This document shows, one piece after another, positions 56,254-64,000 of a stretch of 64,000 nucleotides of DNA. Both the position numbers and the translations under genes were made by a program. The first letter of the stretch is position 1. The number at the start of each line of letters is the position of its first letter. The notes beneath the pieces were generated by a model. The model saw only the letters and a program-made list of their open reading frames with translations, was not told the origin of the DNA and made no database searches. This DNA is from Pseudoalteromonas sp. GCY (GTDB taxonomy: Bacteria; Pseudomonadota; Gammaproteobacteria; Enterobacterales; Alteromonadaceae): NCBI RefSeq assembly GCF_016695175.1, contig NZ_CP068023.1, positions 1,290,501 through 1,354,500 on the forward strand. The letters are read 5' to 3'.

Positions 56254-58266
56254 ATGTCATTTGATCTATTAAATATTGGTGCGGCAGGGGTTAGGGCTAA
56301 CTCCGAGTTACTACAAACCACCAGTAAAAACATCGCTAACCTAAATACCAAAGGGTATATCCGTGAACGGACTGAACACGGAACAATGATAGGTGGCATG
56401 GTTGGCCGCGGTGAAACCGTGCGTTTGCTCAACCAATTTGCGCAGCAGCAATTAAATCGTGATATTTCTAATCAATCTTACTATGAGCAGTTTGTCACTG
56501 AGGCAAGCCGCGTTGATACGTTGTTTGCACAAGACTCAAACAGTCTGAGCAAGAGCATCAACTCGATGTTTAATAATTTACAAAGCGCGATTAACTTGCC
56601 TTCATCGACAACTAACCGCTCTTTATTTATGACGGGCGCTCAAGGCCTAGTCGATCAAATGGATAGATTGTCAGGTATTGTTGTTGATCAAAATAGTATT
56701 GTGAACGAGCAATTGGATATTTTCTCGGAAGAAGCCAATAACCTTGTTCAAAAAATAAGCGAATTAAATAAACAAGTAGCGAGTAAATCAGCACTCAATC
56801 TGAACAATGTCGATCACAGTGTACTTAACGAGCGAGATCAAGCTATCAAGGAGCTCGCTGAACTTGTAGATATAGAAACACTTGATGGTGAAAATGGCGA
56901 GAAGCTCGTATTTTTAGGCACTGGGGATGCACTTGTGATGCAAGGTGGAGCCTTCAATTTATTCGCGATGAAAGGCAACCCAGATCCTAACCATAAAGAA
57001 CTAATCCTAGACATAAAAGATAAAAATGTTGTGCAACTCGAGTTAGATAGCGGCAGCTTGAAAGGCAAAATCGGCGGGTTACTGGCATTTAGAGATGAAG
57101 TGTTGATCCCGGCACAAAACCAATTAGGTCAAATTGGCCTTGCATTGGCAGATGCTTTTAATCAGCAAAATAGATTGGGAATGGACTTAGATGGCAACAT
57201 AGGTGGAGATATATTTAAAATACCTACCGTGGGTGGCTTTGCTTACAGCGAAAATACAGGCACCGCAGCGCTTACGGCAACACTTGAGCCTGGGCGCGGC
57301 AATGAGTTGCCAGCTACCGATTTCCAAGTTACTTATACCAGCGCAACAACCGTTGAAATAACAGCTGTAGATGCCAAAGGCAATCCTATCGGTACTCCGA
57401 CGACTGGTAATATTGCAGGTGGAGTCATCACGGGAACGGGCGATTATTTTGGCTTACAAATGAACGTAACTGGTAGTGGTGCAACAGGCGATAGATTTCT
57501 TGTGAAATTAAATCAACAGGCTGCAACTGGGTTGGAGCTTGCAACTCAAAGACCAGAAGCACTCGCATTAGCGTCGCCAATTCGTACTGAAAAATCAGCA
57601 GACAATAATGGTACGGCGACCATTTCAGCTGGAGTCGTCACTGATACCGACCCCGCGACCAGTGCGTTTACTGCGGGAACGCCGCCAACGTTGAATGATG
57701 GTCCTTATACTTTGACTAAAACAGCCAACGCTAACGAATATACGTTGACCAGTAATTCAGGTACAACGCATACCTTTACGGCTCCTGCGGATGGTAAAGA
57801 TATTCTCTCTGGAGTGGGAGCAGCGCCTGCACCTTTTGATAACCTTGGCTTCACTTTCGATATTGAGGGTACACCGAATACCGGTGATAGTTTTGAGATT
57901 AGCTTTAACACCGGTGGCTTTGATGACAACCGTAATGGTGCAGCGCTCGATGGTCTGAAATCATCGGATTTAGTTAGACAAAATGTAGAGTCTACAGGTA
58001 GTACCGAAAGCCATAAAACCTTTAATGAAGCATATGCCGATATTGTCACTGGTGTAGGGGTTATCACCAATCAAGCAAAAACCAATGGCGCTGCATTTGA
58101 AGCGCTGGCTAATCAGTCAAGTGCATGGTTTGAGTCTCTATCGGGTGTAAACCTAGATGAAGAGGCGGCCAATTTGTTACGTTTTCAACAGTCTTACTCG
58201 GCTTCAGCGCAAGTCATTTCGGCAGCGAGAACTGTGTTCGATACCTTATTAAGTGCAGCGAGGTAA
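56254..58266 (+). CDS. flgK: Hook-filament junction protein FlgK (HAP1)
   Basis: FlgK joins hook to filament. The 670-residue protein is longer than E. coli FlgK (about 547). The extra length is a Thr/Gly/Asn-rich variable domain at about 330-560. The N-terminal helices (FDLLNIGAAGVRANSELLQT and SKNIANLNTKGYIRERTE) and C-terminal helices (GVNLDEEAANLLRFQQSYSA and SAQVISAARTVFDTLLSAAR) are intact. It overlaps no neighbour but is only two bases from flgL. Confidence 0.95.
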   Translation: MSFDLLNIGAAGVRANSELLQTTSKNIANLNTKGYIRERTEHGTMIGGMVGRGETVRLLNQFAQQQLNRDISNQSYYEQFVTEASRVDTLFAQDSNSLSKSINSMFNNLQSAINLPSSTTNRSLFMTGAQGLVDQMDRLSGIVVDQNSIVNEQLDIFSEEANNLVQKISELNKQVASKSALNLNNVDHSVLNERDQAIKELAELVDIETLDGENGEKLVFLGTGDALVMQGGAFNLFAMKGNPDPNHKELILDIKDKNVVQLELDSGSLKGKIGGLLAFRDEVLIPAQNQLGQIGLALADAFNQQNRLGMDLDGNIGGDIFKIPTVGGFAYSENTGTAALTATLEPGRGNELPATDFQVTYTSATTVEITAVDAKGNPIGTPTTGNIAGGVITGTGDYFGLQMNVTGSGATGDRFLVKLNQQAATGLELATQRPEALALASPIRTEKSADNNGTATISAGVVTDTDPATSAFTAGTPPTLNDGPYTLTKTANANEYTLTSNSGTTHTFTAPADGKDILSGVGAAPAPFDNLGFTFDIEGTPNTGDSFEISFNTGGFDDNRNGAALDGLKSSDLVRQNVESTGSTESHKTFNEAYADIVTGVGVITNQAKTNGAAFEALANQSSAWFESLSGVNLDEEAANLLRFQQSYSASAQVISAARTVFDTLLSAAR

Positions 58267-58268
58267 TT

Positions 58269-59504
58269 ATGCGTTTATCTCAAAATCAAATTTTTAATTC
58301 TAATCTTAATTCTATTTTGCGTAATCAGCAGGACGTGAATAAAGCAACACAGCAGCTGAACACGCAAAAGCGGGTACTGAGCGCTTCTGATGATGCTTCA
58401 GCGACTGCTAGAGCCATGCTTTTTGATGACAGGATCCAAGCAAATGAGCAGTTTACTAAGAACCTGACTATGTTGTCTTCGAGATTAGATACTCAAGAGT
58501 CAGTGCTAGAAAATATTAAAACGGCCATTGATAGCGCTTATGCGAAGTCAATACAGGCTGGTAACGGTGGGTTATCTGACGTTGACCGTGAAGCGATTGC
58601 TGATGAGCTAGAATCCATTCAGGATACTATTTTGGATTTAATGAACTCAAAAAGTGAGGATGGTAAGTTTATATTTTCCGGCTACCAAGATAATACGCAA
58701 ACCTACAGCTTTGATTCTGCCACTGGAAAGTACGTATATAATGGTGACCAAGGACAGCATAAAATAAAAGTCTCTGAAGGGGTCGAGATACGTTCCAGTG
58801 ATAACGGTTTTGATGTATTTGAAAGTGCAGAGAAGCGACTGAATATTACGTCAAATACAGGTGCGGTTTCTGGTGGTATCACCTCTGCATCGGTTTATGT
58901 AGATGAGCAAGCTGTGTTTGATAAGTTTCATAAAGCGAATTACAACGCGGATCCAAGCGCGCCTGCAGGTGCAAACACCTTTGACTTAGTAGTGACAGCG
59001 GGTACGCCAAATACTTACCAGCTTGAGCAGGGAGGAACCGTTATTTCAACGGGTAGCTTTGAAGGTAATTCGGTCAAAGTCGCAGGTATGGAATTTAAAT
59101 ATGAAGGTACCGGATCTGGTCAAATCAGCTTTGATTTAGAAAAACCCCAGAAAGAAAACATTCTAAATACGTTGGGATCTATGATTACGTCATTGAGAGA
59201 CCCCAGTATTACGGGTGATGATTACAAACAGGTACTTGCAGACGGGATCTCTGGACTAGACAATGCCAAAATCAAGATATCGCAAGGACAAGCGGGGCTT
59301 GGTGGCAGGTTAAATGCTGCAAAGCTTGTATCTGATGCAAATTCAGACTTGGACGTTGATAATAAGGCAAATAAAGCGGCTTTAATAGAAGTCGATTTTT
59401 ATTCTGCGATTTCAGAGCTCACCAAGCATGAAACTGCGCTGCAGGCCTCTCAGGCAACATTTGGCCGCCTAACTAATCTTTCTCTATTAGACTATATTCG
59501 TTAA
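58269..59504 (+). CDS. flgL: Hook-filament junction protein FlgL (HAP3)
   Basis: The 411-residue junction protein shows flagellin-like ends: MRLSQNQIFNSNLNSILRNQ with LNTQKRVLSASDDASATARA at the N-terminus, and ISELTKHETALQASQATFGR with LTNLSLLDYIR at the C-terminus. FSGYQDNTQTYSFDSATGKY is the family signature near residue 137. A weak hairpin follows the stop. Confidence 0.95.
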   Translation: MRLSQNQIFNSNLNSILRNQQDVNKATQQLNTQKRVLSASDDASATARAMLFDDRIQANEQFTKNLTMLSSRLDTQESVLENIKTAIDSAYAKSIQAGNGGLSDVDREAIADELESIQDTILDLMNSKSEDGKFIFSGYQDNTQTYSFDSATGKYVYNGDQGQHKIKVSEGVEIRSSDNGFDVFESAEKRLNITSNTGAVSGGITSASVYVDEQAVFDKFHKANYNADPSAPAGANTFDLVVTAGTPNTYQLEQGGTVISTGSFEGNSVKVAGMEFKYEGTGSGQISFDLEKPQKENILNTLGSMITSLRDPSITGDDYKQVLADGISGLDNAKIKISQGQAGLGGRLNAAKLVSDANSDLDVDNKANKAALIEVDFYSAISELTKHETALQASQATFGRLTNLSLLDYIR

Positions 59505-59821
59505 AAGACGGCCTTTACGGGCCGTTTACTTTCACACTGCTTTAAACTCTACTTTTCCTCGTAACAAGCTGAATAATAAAATATTTTCATTTAACTCTCT
59601 GACCGTAACCTAGGTGCGTCAAAACTTTGCCATATTTGTTTGCTCAATAATAAAAGCATATAGAAATCATGACGATAATTTTTTTTTAAAAAAAATACTA
59701 AAGGAAATTTTTTGCCGACCGATAACTTAATTAACCAAGCCGGAGAGTGAAAAACATTCAAAGGTTGGAAAAGAATCTAAGTTTGAGAGTGAAAGACTCG
59801 ATTTAAAGTGGGAGAACCATC
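59505..59821 (+). promoter_or_regulatory. flgL-flagellin 1 gap with sigma-28 promoter at 59699-59725
   Basis: A hairpin (ACGGCC/GGCCGT, 59508-59525) followed by weak T bases may end flgJKL. After an AT-rich stretch, TAAAGGAA (59699-59706), an 11-base spacer and ACCGATAA (59718-59725) form a sigma-28 promoter. The leader of about 90 bases is purine-rich with GGGAGAA before the ATG. Confidence 0.75.
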
Positions 59822-60784
59822 ATGGCACTTTATGTAAATACTAACGTAAGTTCATTGAACGCACAAAGACAATTAATGAATTCTGGTAACTCACTAGATA
59901 CCTCATTCAAGCGTCTATCATCAGGCTTTCGTATCAACAGCGCTGCTGATGATGCTGCAGGCCTACAAATTTCTGACCGTTTGAGTTCACAAATCAATGG
60001 TCTTAACCAAGGTAACCGTAACGCGAACGACGGCATATCTTTAGCACAAACTGCTGAAGGTGCGATGGACGAAGTAACGTCAATGTTTCAGCGTATTCGT
60101 ACCCTAGCTCAACAAGCAGCGAATGGTTCAAATACAGACGAAGATCGTTTGGCGATTCAAGAAGAGATCCGCTCATTGTCTTCAGAGGTAAACCGTGTCG
60201 CTGCTGATACGACCTTTGGTGGTCAAAACTTACTGGATGGTAGTTACTCAGCAAACTTTCAGGTAGGTGCTGATGCGGTACAAACTATCGGTTTCAGTAT
60301 GCAAAATGTTGCTGGTACAGCAAATGATATGCAGGCAAACGGCGGTTTTACACTGTCAGGTATCGCGGGTATCGCAAGTGGAGTAACAGGTGTAGCACTG
60401 AGTGCAACAACAGGAACTATCAGTACAAACATTGGTACTGAAGCTGATGCAAAAGTATTCTCAGACGTATTCACAGCTGGGGGCATCTCAGTATCTTCGC
60501 AAGCGAATGCTCAGGCTGTACTGGCTGGTATGGATAACTTGATTGCGGTAGTTGATAAGAAACGTGCGGAGTTAGGTGCGGTTCAAAACCGATTCCAATC
60601 AACGATCCGTAACCAAGCAAATATCTCTGAGAACTTGTCGGCTGCGAAATCACGTATCAAAGATACTGACTTCGCTCAGGAAACTGCAAGCTTAACCAAA
60701 ATGCAGATCCTTCAACAGGCTAGCCAAACAATCCTAAGTCAGGCTAACCAACGTCCTCAGGCTGCTTTAAGTCTTCTAGGATAA
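59822..60784 (+). CDS. Flagellin 1
   Basis: Filament subunit of 320 residues. The D0/D1 N-terminal region (MALYVNTNVSSLNAQRQLMN and SFKRLSSGFRINSAADDAAG), a short variable middle (about 165-235, rich in Ala, Thr, Gly) and the C-terminal D1/D0 region (GAVQNRFQSTIRNQANISEN, and QASQTILSQANQRPQAALSL) are complete. Sigma-28-driven. It is very similar to the third flagellin, sharing a 41-base identical DNA block. The name fliC or flaA cannot be assigned to one copy without comparison. Confidence 0.96.
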   Translation: MALYVNTNVSSLNAQRQLMNSGNSLDTSFKRLSSGFRINSAADDAAGLQISDRLSSQINGLNQGNRNANDGISLAQTAEGAMDEVTSMFQRIRTLAQQAANGSNTDEDRLAIQEEIRSLSSEVNRVAADTTFGGQNLLDGSYSANFQVGADAVQTIGFSMQNVAGTANDMQANGGFTLSGIAGIASGVTGVALSATTGTISTNIGTEADAKVFSDVFTAGGISVSSQANAQAVLAGMDNLIAVVDKKRAELGAVQNRFQSTIRNQANISENLSAAKSRIKDTDFAQETASLTKMQILQQASQTILSQANQRPQAALSLLG

Positions 60785-60961
60785 CAGTTGGAAGGTAAAG
60801 GTGCCTAAGCCGAATGGGGTATTTGCTTAGGCACCGAATTGGATGATAAAGCGGAGGTGCTTAAATCCAATAGCGTTCATTAAAACAATGAACACGTTAA
60901 TTAAAGCATTAAGTATGCCAACTTTATGCTAGAAAAATGACACTCACTCTCAAATTTATCT

Positions 60962-60985
60962 AAAGAGGCCAACTGGCCTCTTTTT
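60962..60985 (+). terminator. Intrinsic terminator after flagellin 1
   Basis: AAAGAGGCCA and TGGCCTCTTT pair with a two-base minimum loop (four or more in practice), followed by T5. Confidence 0.92.
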
Positions 60986-61135
60986 ATATTTCCTTACTCT
61001 TTGAACGGAAGCCTCTCCACCCCCAAAAAAGCTGCGGCTAGATGCCGAAATGCTAGATAGTCGTTCCTCGATAAACAAAGTATTTAATACCTATTTTTAA
61101 GTTCCCTCTGTTATTTAATCATAGCTTTGTATTTT

Positions 61136-61152
61136 TGGCCTGCTATTTGCTT
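61136..61152 (+). promoter_or_regulatory. Sigma-54 promoter of flagellin 2
   Basis: TGGCCTGCTATTTGCTT has GG-N10-GC and TTGCTT at -12. The resulting leader is about 125 bases, longer than for other genes here. No sigma-28 match was found in this gap. Confidence 0.65.
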
Positions 61153-61289
61153 ACTACTAGTTACAGTAAATTCTGGCGTCAAAGTGGCAATTGGTTGCCT
61201 TAGTTGGTTGAATACCCGATGCATAAGTGCCGCTTTGTCATTTAACTATCTATCAATTAGATATTGATTTGACAAAAAGAGAGTGAATT

Positions 61290-62255
61290 ATGGCTTTATA
61301 TGTAAATACAAATGTTAGTGCTATTAATGCACAGAGACAGCTAACTAACTCGGGCAATGAACTAGATACATCTTTCAAACGTTTGTCATCTGGTATGCGT
61401 ATTAATAGTGCTGCTGACGATGCAGCCGGGTTACAAATCTCCGATCGATTACAATCTCAAATTTTAGGTTTAACCCAAGGGAACCGAAACGCCAATGACG
61501 GAATTTCATTAGCTCAGACCGCTGAAGGGGCAATGGATGAAATCACTTCTATGTTCCAACGTATCCGTACCCTATCTCAACAGGCAGCGAATGGTTCTAA
61601 CACTGATGAAGATCGCTTAGCCATTCAAGAAGAAATTAGACAGTTAGCCTCTGAGGTTAATAGGGTAGCGTCTGATACCACTTTTGGTGGACAGAACTTA
61701 CTTGACGGTTCTTATGCTGCTAATTTCCAAGTTGGTGGTGATGCGGTTCAAACTATTGGGTTTAGCATGCAATATGTAGGTGCGACAGCAAATAGTTTGG
61801 CTGACAATGGTGGCTTTACACTTTCTGGGATTGCAGGGGTAGCGAGTGGTGTTTCTGGCGCTGCATTAAGTGCAACAACGGCTACGATTAGTACAAATAT
61901 TGGTACTGAGGCTGATGCCAAAGTGTTCTCAAATGTTTTCACAGCAGGAGGGATCTCGGTTTCTTCACAGGCCAATGCACAAGCCGTTATGGCAGGTATG
62001 GATGCGCTGATTGCGGTAGTTGATAAAAAGCGTGCAGAGTTGGGTGCTGTACAAAACCGATTCCAGTCAACAATACGGAACCAAGCTAATATTTCTGAAA
62101 ACTTGTCGGCAGCAAAATCGCGAATTAAAGATGCTGATTTTGCACTAGAAACAGCGAAATTAACTAAAAATCAGATATTACAGCAAGCAAGTCAGACGAT
62201 TCTCGGCCAGGCAAATCAGCGTCCACAAGCGGCACTGAGCCTACTTCAGGGCTAG
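61290..62255 (+). CDS. Flagellin 2
   Basis: Flagellin of 321 residues with the same ends as its neighbours (MALYVNTNVSAINAQRQLTN and RPQAALSLLQG). It differs from the other two at many positions (IGFSMQYVGATANSLADNG, LETAKLTKNQILQQASQ) and its codons are richer in A and T. With a sigma-54 rather than sigma-28 promoter it may be made earlier than the others, as is the sigma-54-dependent core flagellin of Vibrio. Confidence 0.96.
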   Translation: MALYVNTNVSAINAQRQLTNSGNELDTSFKRLSSGMRINSAADDAAGLQISDRLQSQILGLTQGNRNANDGISLAQTAEGAMDEITSMFQRIRTLSQQAANGSNTDEDRLAIQEEIRQLASEVNRVASDTTFGGQNLLDGSYAANFQVGGDAVQTIGFSMQYVGATANSLADNGGFTLSGIAGVASGVSGAALSATTATISTNIGTEADAKVFSNVFTAGGISVSSQANAQAVMAGMDALIAVVDKKRAELGAVQNRFQSTIRNQANISENLSAAKSRIKDADFALETAKLTKNQILQQASQTILGQANQRPQAALSLLQG

Positions 62256-62290
62256 AAATGAATAAAAAATAAAAAAATTACAAATAAAGC

Positions 62291-62317
62291 TCAAGCTTTC
62301 GCTTTAGCAGCCGATAG
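62291..62317 (+). promoter_or_regulatory. Sigma-28 promoter of flagellin 3
   Basis: TCAAGCTT (62291-62298), 11 bases, and GCCGATAG (62310-62317) resemble the FliA consensus (six of eight and seven of eight). The leader is about 95 bases and ends with GCGGAGG. Confidence 0.72.
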
Positions 62318-62417
62318 CAGAATTAGAGAACTATAAATTTAGGACTCTTATTCATCGTTGGTAGCAGGGTAGGGGTATCCCGCTCCAGCGAGTTATGTTG
62401 ATAAAGCGGAGGCTATT

Positions 62418-63380
62418 ATGGCTTTATATGTAAATACCAATGTGAGTTCATTGAACGCACAGCGGCAACTAAATAAATCCTCAGGTGCGTTAGATACATC
62501 CTTTCAACGCTTGTCGTCAGGTTTGCGCATTAACAGCGCAAAAGATGATGCTGCAGGTATGCAAATCACAAACCGTCTAAATGGTCAGATCAATGGTCTG
62601 AATCAGGGCATGAGAAACGCCAACGACGGTATTTCATTAGCGCAAACAGCCGAAGGTGCACTGGATGAAACCACTCAGATGTTCCAGCGTATTAGAACGC
62701 TTGCTCAGCAGGCTTCGAACGGTTCGAATACGGATGAGGATAGGCTTGCACTACAAGAGGAAATTCGTTCATTAGCTGAAGAAGTAAACCGCGTCGCTGC
62801 GGATACGACATTCGGTGGTCAAAACTTGCTTGATGGCAGTTATGATGCGAACTTCCAAGTTGGTGCCGATGCAGTTCAAACTATCGGCTTTAGTATGCAA
62901 AACGTAGCAGGTACTGCAAACGATTTACAAGCGGATGGCGGCTTCACACTGTCTGGTATTGCAGGCATCGCAAGTGGTGTAACTGGTGTGGCACTCAGTG
63001 CGACTACAGGTACAATTAGTACCACGATTGGTACCGAAGCAGATGCGAAAGTCTTCTCAGATGTATTCACGGCGGCTGGTATTTCTGTATCTTCGCAAGC
63101 GAATGCCCAGGCTGTATTAGCTGGTATGGATAACTTGATTGCGGTAGTTGATAAGAAACGCGCAGAGTTAGGTGCGGTTCAAAACCGATTCCAGTCAACT
63201 ATTCGTAACCAATCGAATGTTGCTGAAAACTTAACGGCTGCACGTTCTCGGATCCAAGATACAGACTTCGCACAAGAGACTGCAAACTTGACTAAGATGC
63301 AGATTTTGCAACAAGCAAGTAGTTCTATCTTGAGCCAAGCGAATCAAAGACCGCAAGTAGCTTTATCGCTACTAGGTTAA
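62418..63380 (+). CDS. Flagellin 3
   Basis: Flagellin of 320 residues. The variable middle is almost identical to that of flagellin 1 (TLSGIAGIASGVTGVALSAT), whereas the N-terminal D0/D1 (NKSSGALDTSFQRLSSGLRI, MQITNRLNGQINGLNQGMRN) and C-terminal regions (SNVAENLTAARSRIQDTDFA) have diverged. A mosaic of this sort suggests gene conversion with flagellin 1. Confidence 0.96.
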   Translation: MALYVNTNVSSLNAQRQLNKSSGALDTSFQRLSSGLRINSAKDDAAGMQITNRLNGQINGLNQGMRNANDGISLAQTAEGALDETTQMFQRIRTLAQQASNGSNTDEDRLALQEEIRSLAEEVNRVAADTTFGGQNLLDGSYDANFQVGADAVQTIGFSMQNVAGTANDLQADGGFTLSGIAGIASGVTGVALSATTGTISTTIGTEADAKVFSDVFTAAGISVSSQANAQAVLAGMDNLIAVVDKKRAELGAVQNRFQSTIRNQSNVAENLTAARSRIQDTDFAQETANLTKMQILQQASSSILSQANQRPQVALSLLG

Positions 63381-63462
63381 TTGATTAGTATTGTAGCGTC
63401 AGGTTTGTGAATAATTCTCAAACTTGGCGTATACTTTACGGTAAAAGGTTCGGAGGTGTGTT

Positions 63463-63873
63463 GTGAAAGAAGTTCAAGCGTCTACACCAAATGGATTCGT
63501 CAATCATACAAAACCAGAAGAATTAATTAGGACGGCATCTTCTGCAGAGACGACTCGTGCGGTTGAGTCTACTAGCAAAACAGAATCTAGTACGAAGCAA
63601 AGCGAGGAACAAGGTGCTGTAAAGCCTGACATTGTGGAAGAAATTAAAAGCAACTTAGAAAAGCTGAATCAGTTTATTCCTGTTACAGCAACTAATTTGT
63701 CTTTCGAGTTTGACGAACGTGGAGATCCTCCCGTTGTAAAGGTGATCGATACGAACAATGACGAAGTAATACGGGAAATTCCTTCCGAGGAGTTTCGTGA
63801 AATGGCTAAAGCTCTCGAAGAGTTTGCCGATAAGGTGTCAAGTAGAGGATTGCTGTTTGATAAAACAGCTTAA
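63463..63873 (+). CDS. flaG: FlaG family protein
   Basis: A 136-residue FlaG protein, which limits filament length in related bacteria. A disordered Ser/Thr/Glu-rich N-terminal half precedes the conserved FlaG domain (about 62-130, LEKLNQFIPVTATNLSFEFD and VIDTNNDEVIREIPSEEF). It starts with GTG behind GGAGG. A sigma-70-like pair, TTGTGA (63406-63411) and TATACT (63430-63435), lies upstream. It sits between the flagellins and fliD as in Vibrio and Pseudoalteromonas. Confidence 0.93.
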   Translation: MKEVQASTPNGFVNHTKPEELIRTASSAETTRAVESTSKTESSTKQSEEQGAVKPDIVEEIKSNLEKLNQFIPVTATNLSFEFDERGDPPVVKVIDTNNDEVIREIPSEEFREMAKALEEFADKVSSRGLLFDKTA

Positions 63874-63891
63874 TATTGGGTTGGAGGTTGT

Positions 63892-64000
63892 ATGCCATTA
63901 ATTACATCAGCGGGTATAGGCTCGGGGCTTGACTTAGAAAGCATCATTAAAGCGACAATTGATGCTGAAAATGTTCCTAAGTTACAAGCATTTGCCAAAA
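63892..64000 (+). CDS. fliD: Flagellar filament cap FliD, 5' end (runs off the window)
   Basis: The first 36 codons read MPLITSAGIGSGLDLESIIK and so on, the FliD (HAP2) N-terminus with its GSGLDL motif. GGAGG lies before the ATG. FliD caps the filament tip and guides flagellin folding. The rest is outside the window; the flaG-fliD order supports the call. Confidence 0.92.
   Translation, partial: MPLITSAGIGSGLDLESIIKATIDAENVPKLQAFAK

Larger units (their letters stand above)
60785..61289 (+). other. Flagellin 1-flagellin 2 gap: three hairpins, terminator and sigma-54 site
   Basis: Three stems follow the stop: GGTGCCTAAGC/GCTTAGGCACC (60800-60835), ATTGGAT/ATCCAAT (60838-60871) and GTTCATT/AATGAAC (60875-60893). 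A true terminator stands at 60962-60985 and a sigma-54 promoter at 61136-61152. GATAAAGCGGAGG (60845-60857), inside the second loop, repeats exactly in the leader of flagellin 3 (62400-62412). No gene seen. Confidence 0.7.

Noticed and set aside
59822..63380. Minus-strand open frames of 60-83 residues opposite the flagellins
   Set aside because: They recur at matching places in the homologous genes, as expected for shadows, and lack ribosome sites.

Overview
The window reads as a 64 kb piece of a gammaproteobacterial chromosome of the Alteromonadales, most likely Pseudoalteromonas. The evidence is moderate AT richness, the gene order pdxB-asd-fimV-truA-accD-folC-dedD-cvpA-purF, the rlmD-relA-mazG-pyrG-eno block, mutH/rppH-ptsP-lgt-thyA, and a Vibrio/Pseudoalteromonas-type polar flagellar cluster with FlgO, FlgP and FlgT. 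The genus is an inference from gene order and protein style, not from a database match. No insertion sequence, prophage, CRISPR array or rRNA operon was seen.

Layout. Positions 1-854 hold the 5' part of fadE on the minus strand. Positions 1389-15108 are a housekeeping run on the plus strand: a small membrane protein, pdxB, asd, a giant repeat-rich fimV, truA, accD, folC, dedD, cvpA and purF. Positions 15194-18955 on the minus strand encode a MipA/OmpV-like outer-membrane protein and the hybrid sensor kinase BarA. Positions 19034-26734 carry rlmD, relA, mazG, pyrG and eno. Positions 26792-27758 on the minus strand hold an orphan RiPP-like precursor peptide gene downstream of mutH. Positions 27759-28197, between mutH and rppH, contain a cluster of DnaA boxes in the same place as Escherichia coli DARS2. 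Positions 28198-34446 carry rppH, ptsP, a TauE/SafE permease, lgt, thyA and galU.

Positions 34534-40517 form a chaperone-usher-like locus: a lipoprotein, two DUF4402-type secreted proteins, a PapD-like chaperone, a large usher-like outer-membrane protein and a second lipoprotein. Two features stand out. The two subunits, chaperone, usher and second lipoprotein lie behind a near-consensus sigma-28 (FliA) promoter. In addition, three proteins of the locus (both lipoproteins and the usher-like protein) end in a SPOR-like module with an identical C-x9-C spacing. This is the best candidate for an under-described system: a surface fibre or coat assembly pathway tied to late flagellar gene expression and possibly to peptidoglycan.

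Positions 40522-64000 are the flagellar region: three FlgO-domain lipoproteins, tRNA-Arg(CCT), flgT and flgP transcribed divergently, flgA-flgM-flgN on the minus strand, cheV-cheR, flgBCDE, flgFGHI, flgJKL, three flagellins, flaG and the start of fliD. Promoter motifs give a readable hierarchy. Sigma-54 (-24/-12) sites of the exact GG-N10-GC spacing precede the flgO cluster, flgT, flgP, flgB, flgF, flgJ and the second flagellin. Sigma-28 sites precede flgM, the first and third flagellins and the DUF4402 locus. All promoter, operator and terminator calls are motif readings by eye and have not been tested.
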